Shown here piece after piece: positions 44,698 to 52,322 of a DNA stretch of 64,000 bases; the stretch's first letter is position 1, and every line of letters begins with the position of its first letter. The DNA lies in contig NZ_CAJULN010000003.1 in NCBI RefSeq assembly GCF_910586915.1, forward strand, positions 62,001-126,000, in the 5' to 3' direction. The stretch is from an uncultured Bacteroides sp. (GTDB lineage Bacteria > Bacteroidota > Bacteroidia > Bacteroidales > Bacteroidaceae). The notes below the pieces were generated by a model. That model was not told the DNA's origin and made no database searches. It saw only the letters and a program-made list of their open reading frames with translations. A program made the position numbers and the translations under genes.

Positions 44698-45789
44698 TTA
44701 GGGGATTCTCACAAAATGATATCCATCTCCTTTTTTCTCACAATGTAAGCCTGCCGCGCTACTGATTCCGGCCAGTACATCTTCCAATGGTTCGTTGATG
44801 TCCAACTTCCCGAACAACCGGATATCCTGGACTTCGGGAGCACAATAGAAAGACCGGCCATAGAAGCGATGCAATCTTTGGATAGCCATACCTACCGTTT
44901 CGCCTTCAAACAGAAGTATTCCCTCACGCCAGATGATGTATTTATCTACGTCTACCGTATGTTTGTCCTTATAGTGTCCGGAGAGCAGCAAGGTCCGTTC
45001 GTCGGGTTTCATGCGAATCACTTGTTTGGCCTTGTCGGTCACCTCTACCAGTCCCCGTTGCAATACGACCTCCGACTGCAACTCCGAATCATAGTTTCGC
45101 ACATTGAAGGCTGTGCCAAGCACGCGGACATCGCAACGGGAAGTATGCACAATAAAAGGAGCTTTCTCTTCCGTGCTTTTCACGTCAATGAATATTTCTC
45201 CATCCACAAATATCTCCCGTTTCTCTTTGGAGAAGGTGACCGGATATACGACTTTACTGCCCGAGTTTACATCCAATACGGAGCCGTCCGAAAGAGTCAG
45301 ACGTATATGTTTGCCCAAAGGGACCAGCAAGCGGTTATATTTCAGGGCTTCCGCATCCTCATCTGCGGCCTTCACGGCGGTGTTTGTTATTCCTTCCGCG
45401 TTTAGTTGTTCGGAGTCTATATATACCAATCCCTTATGGTCGTAAGTCAGGTTTTTCGACTCTTTATTCAATGAGATGGCAGTTCCCGATGAGGTGATTA
45501 GCTGTACACGGTCGGATACATTTGCTTCTTCCTGCTGCAAACTGACTACATAGTCCATTATTCCGGTATCGGATTCCTTTAGGACGGGAAGTAAGAACAA
45601 TATTCCCGACAATATGGCTGCAACCGAACTCCAAATGCTTATCCGGCGTATCTTAGCTTGCCTGCGGCGGCGGATAATACGCTGCCACACCTCTTCTTTG
45701 GGAAGGATATGTTGCTCCTTCTCTTTCTTTTGAAGAAAGACGAGTAATTGTTCTGGTATAAAATCGTTTTGCTTATCGGTCTGCTTCAT
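44698..45789 (-). CDS. FecR-family anti-sigma factor
   Basis: A 363-residue inner-membrane regulator that holds the ECF sigma factor until SusC signals. Cytoplasmic N-terminus with a basic stretch (VWQRIIRRRRQAKIRRIS), one membrane helix (VAAILSGILFLLPVL), FecR domain (ITSSGTAISLNKESKNLTY ... RLTLSDGSVLDVNSGSKVVY) and the C-terminal DUF4974/STN-like fold (FEGETVGMAIQRLHRFYGRS). The start at 45789 is taken because the upstream codons are not FecR-like. It follows the sigma gene by 142 bp and precedes susC by 154 bp. Confidence 0.92.
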   Translation of the reverse strand: MKQTDKQNDFIPEQLLVFLQKKEKEQHILPKEEVWQRIIRRRRQAKIRRISIWSSVAAILSGILFLLPVLKESDTGIMDYVVSLQQEEANVSDRVQLITSSGTAISLNKESKNLTYDHKGLVYIDSEQLNAEGITNTAVKAADEDAEALKYNRLLVPLGKHIRLTLSDGSVLDVNSGSKVVYPVTFSKEKREIFVDGEIFIDVKSTEEKAPFIVHTSRCDVRVLGTAFNVRNYDSELQSEVVLQRGLVEVTDKAKQVIRMKPDERTLLLSGHYKDKHTVDVDKYIIWREGILLFEGETVGMAIQRLHRFYGRSFYCAPEVQDIRLFGKLDINEPLEDVLAGISSAAGLHCEKKGDGYHFVRIP

Positions 45790-45931
45790 ATTTTTTTTAG
45801 GGTTGTTACATAGATATAGAGTGGAAAGTACTGTTTTACTCCTCACTTTTCTTTAAAAATTTTATCAACCCGTCAAATTTTACCTTGCAGAATAGGTAGC
45901 AAGCGGTTTGGACCGGAATTTATACCGGCTT

Positions 45932-46516
45932 TTATGTGTCTTTCATCAAACGACGTAATTTCACGATGGCACGTCCCACCAAGTTCATACACGAGTGTGT
46001 GGAAATTCCCATAATCTCTTCCATTTCTTGCCAATTCATCTCTTTGATGAATCGCAGGTAGATGGCATGGCGCTGGTTGGAGTTGAGTTTATCGTAACTT
46101 TGGCGCAACTTGTGTATCCTGTTCATTTCTCCGTCGTCGTGGCCGAAAAGATGGAACAGTTCTTCTTCTGAAATCGATAATTCAAAATTCAACTCTTCCA
46201 CTCCCGTGTTCCGTTCTTCATCGTGTAGAGCTGCGATGATATTATTGCGAAGAGACATCAGTAAATAGGAGGTGACGTTTCGAACGGGAGCGTACTTACG
46301 CAAATTATAGAGAGCTAAAAACAAATTCTGGATGCAATCTTTTACCAACTCTTCATTTGAACACAAATGTATACCATAATTATAAAGGGAGTCAAAATGC
46401 TTGCGATACAAAATGGATAATGCAGATTCATCTTTGCACGACATCATCTTCCAAAGAACTTCGTCGCTCAAAGTTTCTTCATCTTGTTTCTTATTGCCTT
46501 CCTTCAATGTTTTCAT
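45932..46516 (-). CDS. ECF RNA polymerase sigma factor (sigma-70 family)
   Basis: A 194-residue extracytoplasmic-function sigma factor, the probable activator of the downstream susC-susD-fusion-GH2 genes. Region 2: LYRKHFDSLYNYGIHLCSNE and VKDCIQNLFLALYNLRKY; region 4 helix-turn-helix: MNWQEMEEIMGISTHSCMNL. Start at 46516 (MKTLKEGNKK) is chosen over 46570, which would overlap the promoter. As in other Bacteroides loci of this kind it is encoded next to its FecR partner. Confidence 0.93.
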   Translation of the reverse strand: MKTLKEGNKKQDEETLSDEVLWKMMSCKDESALSILYRKHFDSLYNYGIHLCSNEELVKDCIQNLFLALYNLRKYAPVRNVTSYLLMSLRNNIIAALHDEERNTGVEELNFELSISEEELFHLFGHDDGEMNRIHKLRQSYDKLNSNQRHAIYLRFIKEMNWQEMEEIMGISTHSCMNLVGRAIVKLRRLMKDT

Positions 46517-46556
46517 ACATATGTACTGAATAATTGCCAAGATACGCTGTGCCCGA

Positions 46557-46587
46557 CAAAGATACGACAAAAGGGCGGAATAATCAA
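46557..46587 (-). promoter_or_regulatory. Promoter of the ECF sigma gene
   Basis: Minus strand: TTG at 46587-46585, 20-nt spacer, TATCTTTG at 46564-46557. It matches the primary-sigma consensus, 40 nt upstream of the ATG at 46516. Confidence 0.7.
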
Positions 46588-46723
46588 TCGAAACCGGGAC
46601 AATAGTTGTTTCTGAGTTGATTATAAATTCATTAGACTGGGAATATCGTGAATACGGATGATAGCAATGAGGAGTTTAAGACATCCTGCGCGCAAAGAAC
46701 GAGTGTCCACAATCGTTTCGCCT

Positions 46724-46862
46724 TAGGAAACGGCCGTTCCCATTGCATGATACGCTCGTTTCCATTGCTTGAAACTGTCGTTCCCATGCGGTGGAAACGC
46801 TCGTATCTTACGGTGGAAACGAGCGTTTCCTATGGAAGAAACTGTCGTTTCCACCGCAGGAC
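46724..46862. repeat. Cluster of ggaaacg/cgtttcc palindromic units
   Basis: At least six copies of ggaaac or cgtttcc arranged in alternating orientation about 20 bp apart, including the 11-bp pair cgctcgtttcc and ggaaacgagcg. The 46588-46949 gap otherwise holds the terminator at 46880 and nothing coding that I can support. Confidence 0.7.
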
Positions 46863-46879
46863 ACAACTCGATACACCGC

Positions 46880-46921
46880 ACAAAATACCCCCTCTTTCCG
46901 CAAAAAGAAGGGGTGTTTTGT
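46880..46921. terminator. Terminator-like hairpin after the DUF4348-like gene
   Basis: Arms acaaaataccccct (46880-46893) and aggggtgttttgt (46909-46921) pair over 13 positions with one G-T; 29 bp beyond the stop of the leftward gene. No strong T-run outside the stem. Confidence 0.5.
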
Positions 46922-46949
46922 ATAGGATATCTTAAATGGGAGGGGTATC

Positions 46950-47510
46950 TCAAGGACGAATCTCCTTGAAAGCCGCATTCTCTTCCTTGACAAGCTCGAC
47001 GGTCTGCTTCAACTCTTCTACAGGCAGGTCGTAGCTATACCATCCGGTGTAGCAGTCTACGACATACCACTTGCCGTCGGGCAGGAGTTCGAATTCGACA
47101 CGCAAGTCAATCTCCGACTCTTCGTATCCCGCTTCGAATACCTTTTGCCGAGCTTCGTCGACCGTGAATCTGGAGACGTATATACCGCCTTCTTCCTGGG
47201 AGATGCGTTCTTCTTTCATGGTCTCACTATCGAGCAACGGCCATTTTTCTTGGGTGAAAGGGAAGGTTTTCTCCGTTTCGCCGTCGTCTGAGAGCAACAT
47301 AATCGGGGTTTTCAACGGGAACTTGATGCGGGCGTACTGGAACGCCGCACTGGAAGTAAATTTTTCCAGAAAGGATTTGAAATCTTCACCGTCTTGCGTA
47401 GTCAGTTCATTATCGGCTTTTGCTTTGGAACTATTACCGCAGGAGATAAACGACACACCAACGAGCAGCAGCATAGCCAGCAAGCAGCATACAAACTTTT
47501 TAGCTCTCAT
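46950..47510 (-). CDS. DUF4348-like lipoprotein
   Basis: A 186-residue lipoprotein with signal and lipobox LLLVGVSFISCGNSSK. The mature part has the features of the Bacteroides DUF4348 group (FKSFLEKFTSSAAFQYARIK, LPDGKWYVVDCYTGWYSYD). Function unknown. Start at 47510 (MRAKKFVCCL) is preferred to 47522. A consensus -7 box lies upstream (47552-47544). Confidence 0.7.
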   Translation of the reverse strand: MRAKKFVCCLLAMLLLVGVSFISCGNSSKAKADNELTTQDGEDFKSFLEKFTSSAAFQYARIKFPLKTPIMLLSDDGETEKTFPFTQEKWPLLDSETMKEERISQEEGGIYVSRFTVDEARQKVFEAGYEESEIDLRVEFELLPDGKWYVVDCYTGWYSYDLPVEELKQTVELVKEENAAFKEIRP

Positions 47511-47871
47511 AGCACTATACAAATTAATAGTTTAATTGACGCTGCAAAGATAGTAACAAGTTTGGTTTTGCCATACTTTTATACATCAAATTTGGTCTTT
47601 TATTCGATGACATAGATACTACGGTTCAGTCTAAAATATTCATTATCAATATTAAGAACCAGCCTCCTTATGACTGATAAATTACCGTGGCCTGTGAAAG
47701 TGCAAACTGTGAAGATTGTGAAGGAATGAAGGGGTTTTAGACTGACCCGATACGGTCGGCTTATACCAAAATCCACATGATATAAATAGAGGCTGTCTCT
47801 ATACAAAAAGACAGCCTCTACCCCTTTTACAAATCTGAGGTTATTATTGAAAACAATTCGTCAACAGATGC
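47511..47871. other. Intergenic stretch with one promoter and one terminator
   Basis: Contains the -7 box TATCTTTGC (minus strand, 47552-47544) for the DUF4348-like gene and the 12-bp-stem hairpin at 47787-47820. Between them a minus-strand frame of 68 codons (47600-47806) has no start signals and runs into the hairpin; I see no gene. Confidence 0.55.
47787..47820 (-). terminator. Terminator of the phase-variable lipoprotein gene
   Basis: Perfect 12-bp stem (tagaggctgtct, 47787-47798; agacagcctcta, 47809-47820), about 50 nt past the stop on the minus strand, followed by an AT-rich stretch. Confidence 0.7.
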
Positions 47872-50844
47872 TTAGAGTTCTGTTCTAGGAATTGTCACAG
47901 TAATAATATTGCCCTCTGCATAGTTATTGATTGCACCCCATTGAGACTTAGCCACTACTTTCACCTTGATTTCGTAGTCTTTCACGAATACGAAGCTCTT
48001 ACCGGTTTCAGTCAATGTCAATGCACCTGTTGCAGGATTAAGGTTCACATACCCTTTAGCTTCAGCAACGTTATCACCTGTCAATTCGAATGTAGGAGCC
48101 GTGAAGCCATACATTGCAAGAGGTTCAACACCTGCTGCAAAATTCTGAGTATCGCCAGTTACAGCCGCACCGTCGTTCCACATAGCTACACCGCGCAAGT
48201 CGTTCCATGCAAAGCCTTTAGCCAACTCGTAAGTTGCAGCTTTGTTTTCAATTCTATACGCAGTAGTGCCGGCTACCCAAGTACCACTGATGTTTACAAT
48301 GGCAACCGTAGCATTAGCTTCCTGATATACGTTGTCACCCAATTTAACAACTGCTTTTACTGTAGGCAATGTTTCACCGGTATACGTATCTTTATCAAAT
48401 GTCAATGTCGTAGTAGCGTCATCGAATGACAAACCAGCGATGTTGTCTACATTAGGAACTGTAATTTCCAGTGTAGCACCAGGGATAGCATCAATAGCAG
48501 CCTTCACGTCACCATAATTAGAGAACAATTTAGACAAATCATAAGACAATTGGATTTCCTTTGGTTGTGTACTGTTATCCAACAATGTCGGGGAGAATCC
48601 TACTTTGCCGTCTGCTATTTCACCGAACCAGAACAAATCATTTGTTGCCAATTCGATGCCTTTCGGATATACCACCTTGATGGTAGCTTTCACTTTGATT
48701 TCTCTTGTTTCGTCAGCAGAAGCAAGTTTCAATTCAATAGGATATTCACCTGCTTTAGTCTGTGCTTCTACAGTAGCTGTCAATTCGTTGTCTGTACCAG
48801 TTACAAAGTCTGCCTTCTCTGTATCTTCCACAGTAGCCACAAGAGCCTGATATTCAGCAAGAGTAATCTTCACACGAGGATCATCGTAGATTTTCTTCAC
48901 ATCGAACTTAGTTGCGTCAACAGTCTGAACACTATTGCTCCATTCTACTTCGATTGTACCATAGTCGATCTCAACGATTGCAGTTTTGATAGTAACAGTA
49001 CCGAGGTTTGTAGATGCGCTTGGAGTATAGAATCCGGTAAGAGCGACGTTAGCCGATACCGTACCTACTTTACCAATGTATGTAGCATCATTGTATTTGC
49101 TCAATGAAACTACGCCCTCTTCTACCTTGAAGTATGTTTTGTTGGCTTCGTCAACGGCAATTGTCGTTTCGAACAGTTCTTCCGAAATACCAGGATAAGC
49201 ACTCAGTTCTTTCTGCACTGGTGTTCCTGTTTTTGAATCAGCGATAAACAACGCTACACGACCGAGGTTAAAATCTACAGATTCGTCTTCCTCGTTGATG
49301 GAGAGTGTTTCATCCAACGCTACCTTGCCATCATTGAATACATATTGAACATCCATCAGGTATTCTTCGCCTGAGCTTGTAGCAAAGTAATCGGAAGTGA
49401 TGTCAGTTTTGCCCAATGTAGCAACTTTGTCAGCTTTTGTAGTGACGTGCATACATACGGCATAGCTATCTGGTGTGTTTGCCTTCACTGTATATGTGAT
49501 GATACCACCTTCTACTTTCGGTGCGCCTACTACTTCAAACAGAGATTCGCCGGCTCTTGTTTGCAGTTTTTGGTCTGCACTGAATTCCACATCGTAGTTT
49601 GTTGCAAAATCTGCGGCAGCAGTAGCCGGAGAAATACGGAACTTGATTTCCTGCAAACCACCTTGCAAAAGTCCTGTAAAGTCGTCTGTTTGGTTCTTCT
49701 TGGCTTTCAGTATCGTGAAATCTACCACTCCGTCGGCATAGGTCGGGACGTATGAAACACTCTGAATCATGTTCTTCATAGCACCCAATTCTTTTTCCAA
49801 CTCAGTCACTTTACCAGCCAGAGCTGTTAATTGGTCTTCTACCTCTTGCACACCTGCTTGCCAAGCATCGTTAAGATCGGAGATGTTGCTTGCTAATTCA
49901 GTGCATTTGTCACGTAAATCATTTACTTCTGTAACCAATGCTGCAAAATCATCAAATCTACCATCCTCCAAAGCCAATTTGATAGCATCTTTAAATGAGT
50001 TCAAAGTAGTCAATTTATCATAGATGTCTTGGAATTTAACATCTGTAGTTTTTACATAATTATCCCAAGCGGCAATGTGATCTGTTAATTGTTTGTTGTA
50101 ATCCGCTAAATCTTTGTTAATATTGGCAAGATCTGCTTCAATCGCTGCTTGTTTGATAGCAAATTGCTCGTCAGCTTCTTGAAGATCTGTAATATCTTTC
50201 TCAATATCTGTCAATTTAGCGATTTGTTTCATCAATTCTGCTATCTGAGCACCTTGTGATTTTACAGTATTGCTCAACTCAGCCAACTCAGTTTTTGTAT
50301 CTGCCAAGTCTTTTGTCAGTTTTTCAATATCTTCCTTAACAGAAGCGATTTCTCCTGCATTGGCATCCACATCCTTCTTCAAGTCTTCAAGCTGTTTCTT
50401 TTTAGCATCCAAGTCTTGTTGCAAACCGGCAATTTTCTGGTTAAGTTCCTCTTTAAACGCATCCAAGTCACCTGCCATACCGTTTACTTGTGCTGTCAAG
50501 TCACCGATTTCTTTCGTCAACTGCTCAACCTTAGCAGCATCAGCTTTTCCTTTCAAGGCGTCGTTCAGTTCTTTTACCTTGTCTTGTAGCTGCTTAAGAG
50601 CGTCTTTGTCTGCTGCTTCCAATTTAGCAACAGCTTCGTCCAATTTTGCTTGTAAATCAGCGATTGCACTGGATACAGCCTTTTGCATATCCTCCTTGCT
50701 CACAGGATTGTTCGATGTGATCTTATCAATTTGCTCCTGCAAATTATTAACATCGTCATCGTAGTCTTTACAGCTAGTAACCGTAGTCCCAACTGCAAGA
50801 GACAATGCTCCGAAGAACATCACCTTAACAAACTTTTTTCTCAT
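47872..50844 (-). CDS. Phase-variable coiled-coil surface lipoprotein (BT1927-type S-layer family)
   Basis: A 990-residue lipoprotein. Signal LSLAVGTTVTSC is followed by KDYDDD, an acidic stretch of the type that sends Bacteroides lipoproteins to the cell surface. Residues about 30-370 are almost pure heptad coiled coil (LQEQIDKI, AKLEAADKDALKQLQDKVKE, ITDLQEADEQFAIKQA). From about 375 to the end are strand-rich Ig-like domains. The length and architecture resemble the BT1927 family of S-layer lipoproteins of B. thetaiotaomicron, known to be phase-variable. Its upstream side is the invertible segment; in this orientation no promoter points at it. Assignment to that family is by memory of its features, not by alignment. 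Confidence 0.82.
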   Translation of the reverse strand: MRKKFVKVMFFGALSLAVGTTVTSCKDYDDDVNNLQEQIDKITSNNPVSKEDMQKAVSSAIADLQAKLDEAVAKLEAADKDALKQLQDKVKELNDALKGKADAAKVEQLTKEIGDLTAQVNGMAGDLDAFKEELNQKIAGLQQDLDAKKKQLEDLKKDVDANAGEIASVKEDIEKLTKDLADTKTELAELSNTVKSQGAQIAELMKQIAKLTDIEKDITDLQEADEQFAIKQAAIEADLANINKDLADYNKQLTDHIAAWDNYVKTTDVKFQDIYDKLTTLNSFKDAIKLALEDGRFDDFAALVTEVNDLRDKCTELASNISDLNDAWQAGVQEVEDQLTALAGKVTELEKELGAMKNMIQSVSYVPTYADGVVDFTILKAKKNQTDDFTGLLQGGLQEIKFRISPATAAADFATNYDVEFSADQKLQTRAGESLFEVVGAPKVEGGIITYTVKANTPDSYAVCMHVTTKADKVATLGKTDITSDYFATSSGEEYLMDVQYVFNDGKVALDETLSINEEDESVDFNLGRVALFIADSKTGTPVQKELSAYPGISEELFETTIAVDEANKTYFKVEEGVVSLSKYNDATYIGKVGTVSANVALTGFYTPSASTNLGTVTIKTAIVEIDYGTIEVEWSNSVQTVDATKFDVKKIYDDPRVKITLAEYQALVATVEDTEKADFVTGTDNELTATVEAQTKAGEYPIELKLASADETREIKVKATIKVVYPKGIELATNDLFWFGEIADGKVGFSPTLLDNSTQPKEIQLSYDLSKLFSNYGDVKAAIDAIPGATLEITVPNVDNIAGLSFDDATTTLTFDKDTYTGETLPTVKAVVKLGDNVYQEANATVAIVNISGTWVAGTTAYRIENKAATYELAKGFAWNDLRGVAMWNDGAAVTGDTQNFAAGVEPLAMYGFTAPTFELTGDNVAEAKGYVNLNPATGALTLTETGKSFVFVKDYEIKVKVVAKSQWGAINNYAEGNIITVTIPRTEL

Positions 50845-50905
50845 AACTACTTAAAAATTACATTAATAATATATTATTAAAACACTAAGTTACAATAACA
50901 TCGAT

Positions 50906-50928
50906 CCGTTACTTCGTAGGTAACGGCA
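50906..50928 (+). repeat. Left inverted repeat (IRL) of the invertible segment
   Basis: 23 bp, identical in reverse complement to 51195-51217. Internally a dyad: ccgttac, 7-nt centre ttcgtag, gtaacgg, the layout of a tyrosine-recombinase crossover site. Confidence 0.9.
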
Positions 50929-51194
50929 ACACCTTTGTAATGCCACTTACCGACTTCCGGCAAGGCTTTCTAAACGAGAAAATCATTCCATACAGGCAAT
51001 AGTAGTTTCCTCTCTGCCATCCCCAAATAGCAGAGAGAAAAAACTCTTTTTCTCTAATCGAACCCATATACATCCCATTAAAGAATCCTCGTCAGCAACT
51101 TGTTTTATTTCTCTTTTTTAGTAGTTTATAAAAAAAATATCTATTAAGATTTGTATCTTTTCTAAAATATCATCATCTTTGCAACACTATTTAG
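50929..51194. other. 266-bp invertible promoter segment
   Basis: Bounded by the two 23-bp repeats. It carries one recognisable promoter (51150-51182, rightward) and, near the middle, two overlapping hairpins (ctctctg with cagagag at 51010-51037; agagaaaaa with tttttctct at 51034-51055). No coding frame. Leftward, no TAnnTTTG box is found. The 50845-51225 gap holds nothing else. Confidence 0.85.
51150..51182 (+). promoter_or_regulatory. Invertible promoter, pointing away from the lipoprotein gene
   Basis: -33 TTTG at 51150-51153, a 20-nt spacer and -7 catctttgc at 51174-51182 (one mismatch to TAnnTTTGC). Transcription would start near 51188, cross IRR and run antisense into the recombinase 3' end. 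After inversion the same promoter would sit at 50973-50941 facing the lipoprotein ATG, with a leader of about 90 nt. Confidence 0.7.
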
Positions 51195-51217
51195 TGCCGT
51201 TACCTACGAAGTAACGG
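51195..51217 (-). repeat. Right inverted repeat (IRR) of the invertible segment
   Basis: Perfect 23-bp partner of 50906-50928; ends 8 bp before the recombinase stop codon. Confidence 0.9.
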
Positions 51218-51225
51218 TCTCATTC

Positions 51226-52155
51226 TCAATAATAATCCAAAGCTAACGAGTTTTTCACAAAATCTACCACCTGACGGTTGGCTTCATCAATTTTCTTATT
51301 GTGAAAAGGTTTAAGATAGGTTTCCGTCACTGTGATGGATGAATGTCCCATTGCTTCCGATATAATACCCGGATGAATCTCACAATGATAGGCCATTGTT
51401 GCCCAAGTATGACGCGCGGTATAAGAGCTTAGCCCCTCATCAGTACGCAATATTTCGCCCAGCGACATCAACTGCCGGTTAAAACGGCGAAGTGCCGACT
51501 GATACTCCCGATAGGCAGTCTCCGTACCTTCATCACTTTTCAATAAGGAGAATAAATAAGGAGAAGACTGGCCTCTGTTTCTATATTTTTCGACAAGCGC
51601 TTTCGCTTCGGGAGTCAAGGTGACTGATAAAGCACGCCCCGTCTTACGTCTGCGATAGGTAATCACATCGCCACACAAGTCACTCTTCCGCAAATAGGCT
51701 AAATCAACAAACGGTAATCCGCGAAGTAGAAACATCAACAACAGCCACTCACGCGTCTGATACATGGCAGGAGTGACTTTGGACACAAACTTGAATATTT
51801 TCCTCACATCTTTCATCTCTAACGACCGCTTGCAATCGGTGCGTGTACCTGTATAAACAGAACGAAACAGATTCGGAACATAAGGCGCCATACCCTTGTC
51901 TACCGCCCGGTTATAAACCGCACGAAACGTACGCAAATAGGTAGAGACCGTATTCCAACTACAACCGCGAGCACGAAGATGTATCTCAAAACCTTTTAGC
52001 CACTGTGGTGACACCTCCCGAAAAACAAAATCCACCTCTCCATGATAAGCAATAATAGCATTCAGACTGCTACGATAAACGTGCGCAGTACCGTAACTTC
52101 CCCCTGTATATAGCTCCCTGGCTACCTGTCTCATAAAAGCAATGACTTTCAACAT
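51226..52155 (-). CDS. Tyrosine-type site-specific recombinase (invertase)
   Basis: A 309-residue tyrosine recombinase, the size of Bacteroides Tsr-type invertases. SAM-like core-binding N-terminal domain (residues 1-100). Catalytic residues: Arg145 (FLLRGLPFVDLAYL), Lys171 (YRRRKTGRALSV), Tyr245-x-x-Arg248 in SSYTARHTWAT where the usual box-II His is Tyr, His271 (EAMGHSSITV) and nucleophile Tyr280 (TETYLKPF). The first Met has no strong ribosome site; an internal Met8 is possible. It is next to IRR and is the obvious enzyme for flipping the segment. Confidence 0.93.
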   Translation of the reverse strand: MLKVIAFMRQVARELYTGGSYGTAHVYRSSLNAIIAYHGEVDFVFREVSPQWLKGFEIHLRARGCSWNTVSTYLRTFRAVYNRAVDKGMAPYVPNLFRSVYTGTRTDCKRSLEMKDVRKIFKFVSKVTPAMYQTREWLLLMFLLRGLPFVDLAYLRKSDLCGDVITYRRRKTGRALSVTLTPEAKALVEKYRNRGQSSPYLFSLLKSDEGTETAYREYQSALRRFNRQLMSLGEILRTDEGLSSYTARHTWATMAYHCEIHPGIISEAMGHSSITVTETYLKPFHNKKIDEANRQVVDFVKNSLALDYY

Positions 52156-52195
52156 TTGATGTTAGTTATTAAAATTGATATAATTAAACGACAGA

Positions 52196-52275
52196 GATTC
52201 TACTCCCGACAGCAACGTCTACACGCTGTATTCGCACTTAGGCGTAGATATTGCTGAGTCCGAAATCAGAAACTA
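52196..52275 (+). pseudogene. Relic of a porin-like gene
   Basis: In one + frame this stretch reads DSTPDSNVYTLYSHLGVDIA and then ESEIRN before a stop. 14 of 18 residues match TPNSNFYTLYSRLGVDVA in the intact porin-like protein at 32473. Nothing recognisable lies on either side, so it is a short remnant of a second gene of that family, not an expressed peptide. Confidence 0.6.
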
Positions 52276-52322
52276 GACCTCGGACTGGATTATATAGGCA
52301 AACAATTCTAATAAAATTTACC

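Noticed and set aside
47600..47806. A 68-codon minus-strand frame
   Set aside because: It has no ribosome-binding site or promoter, and the 5' part of the frame lies inside the terminator hairpin of the lipoprotein gene.
49769..50764. Serine- and leucine-rich open frames on + (49769-50023 and 50270-50764)
   Set aside because: They are the complement of the heptad-repeat coding sequence of the lipoprotein; the composition follows from Lys/Asp/Leu codons read backwards.
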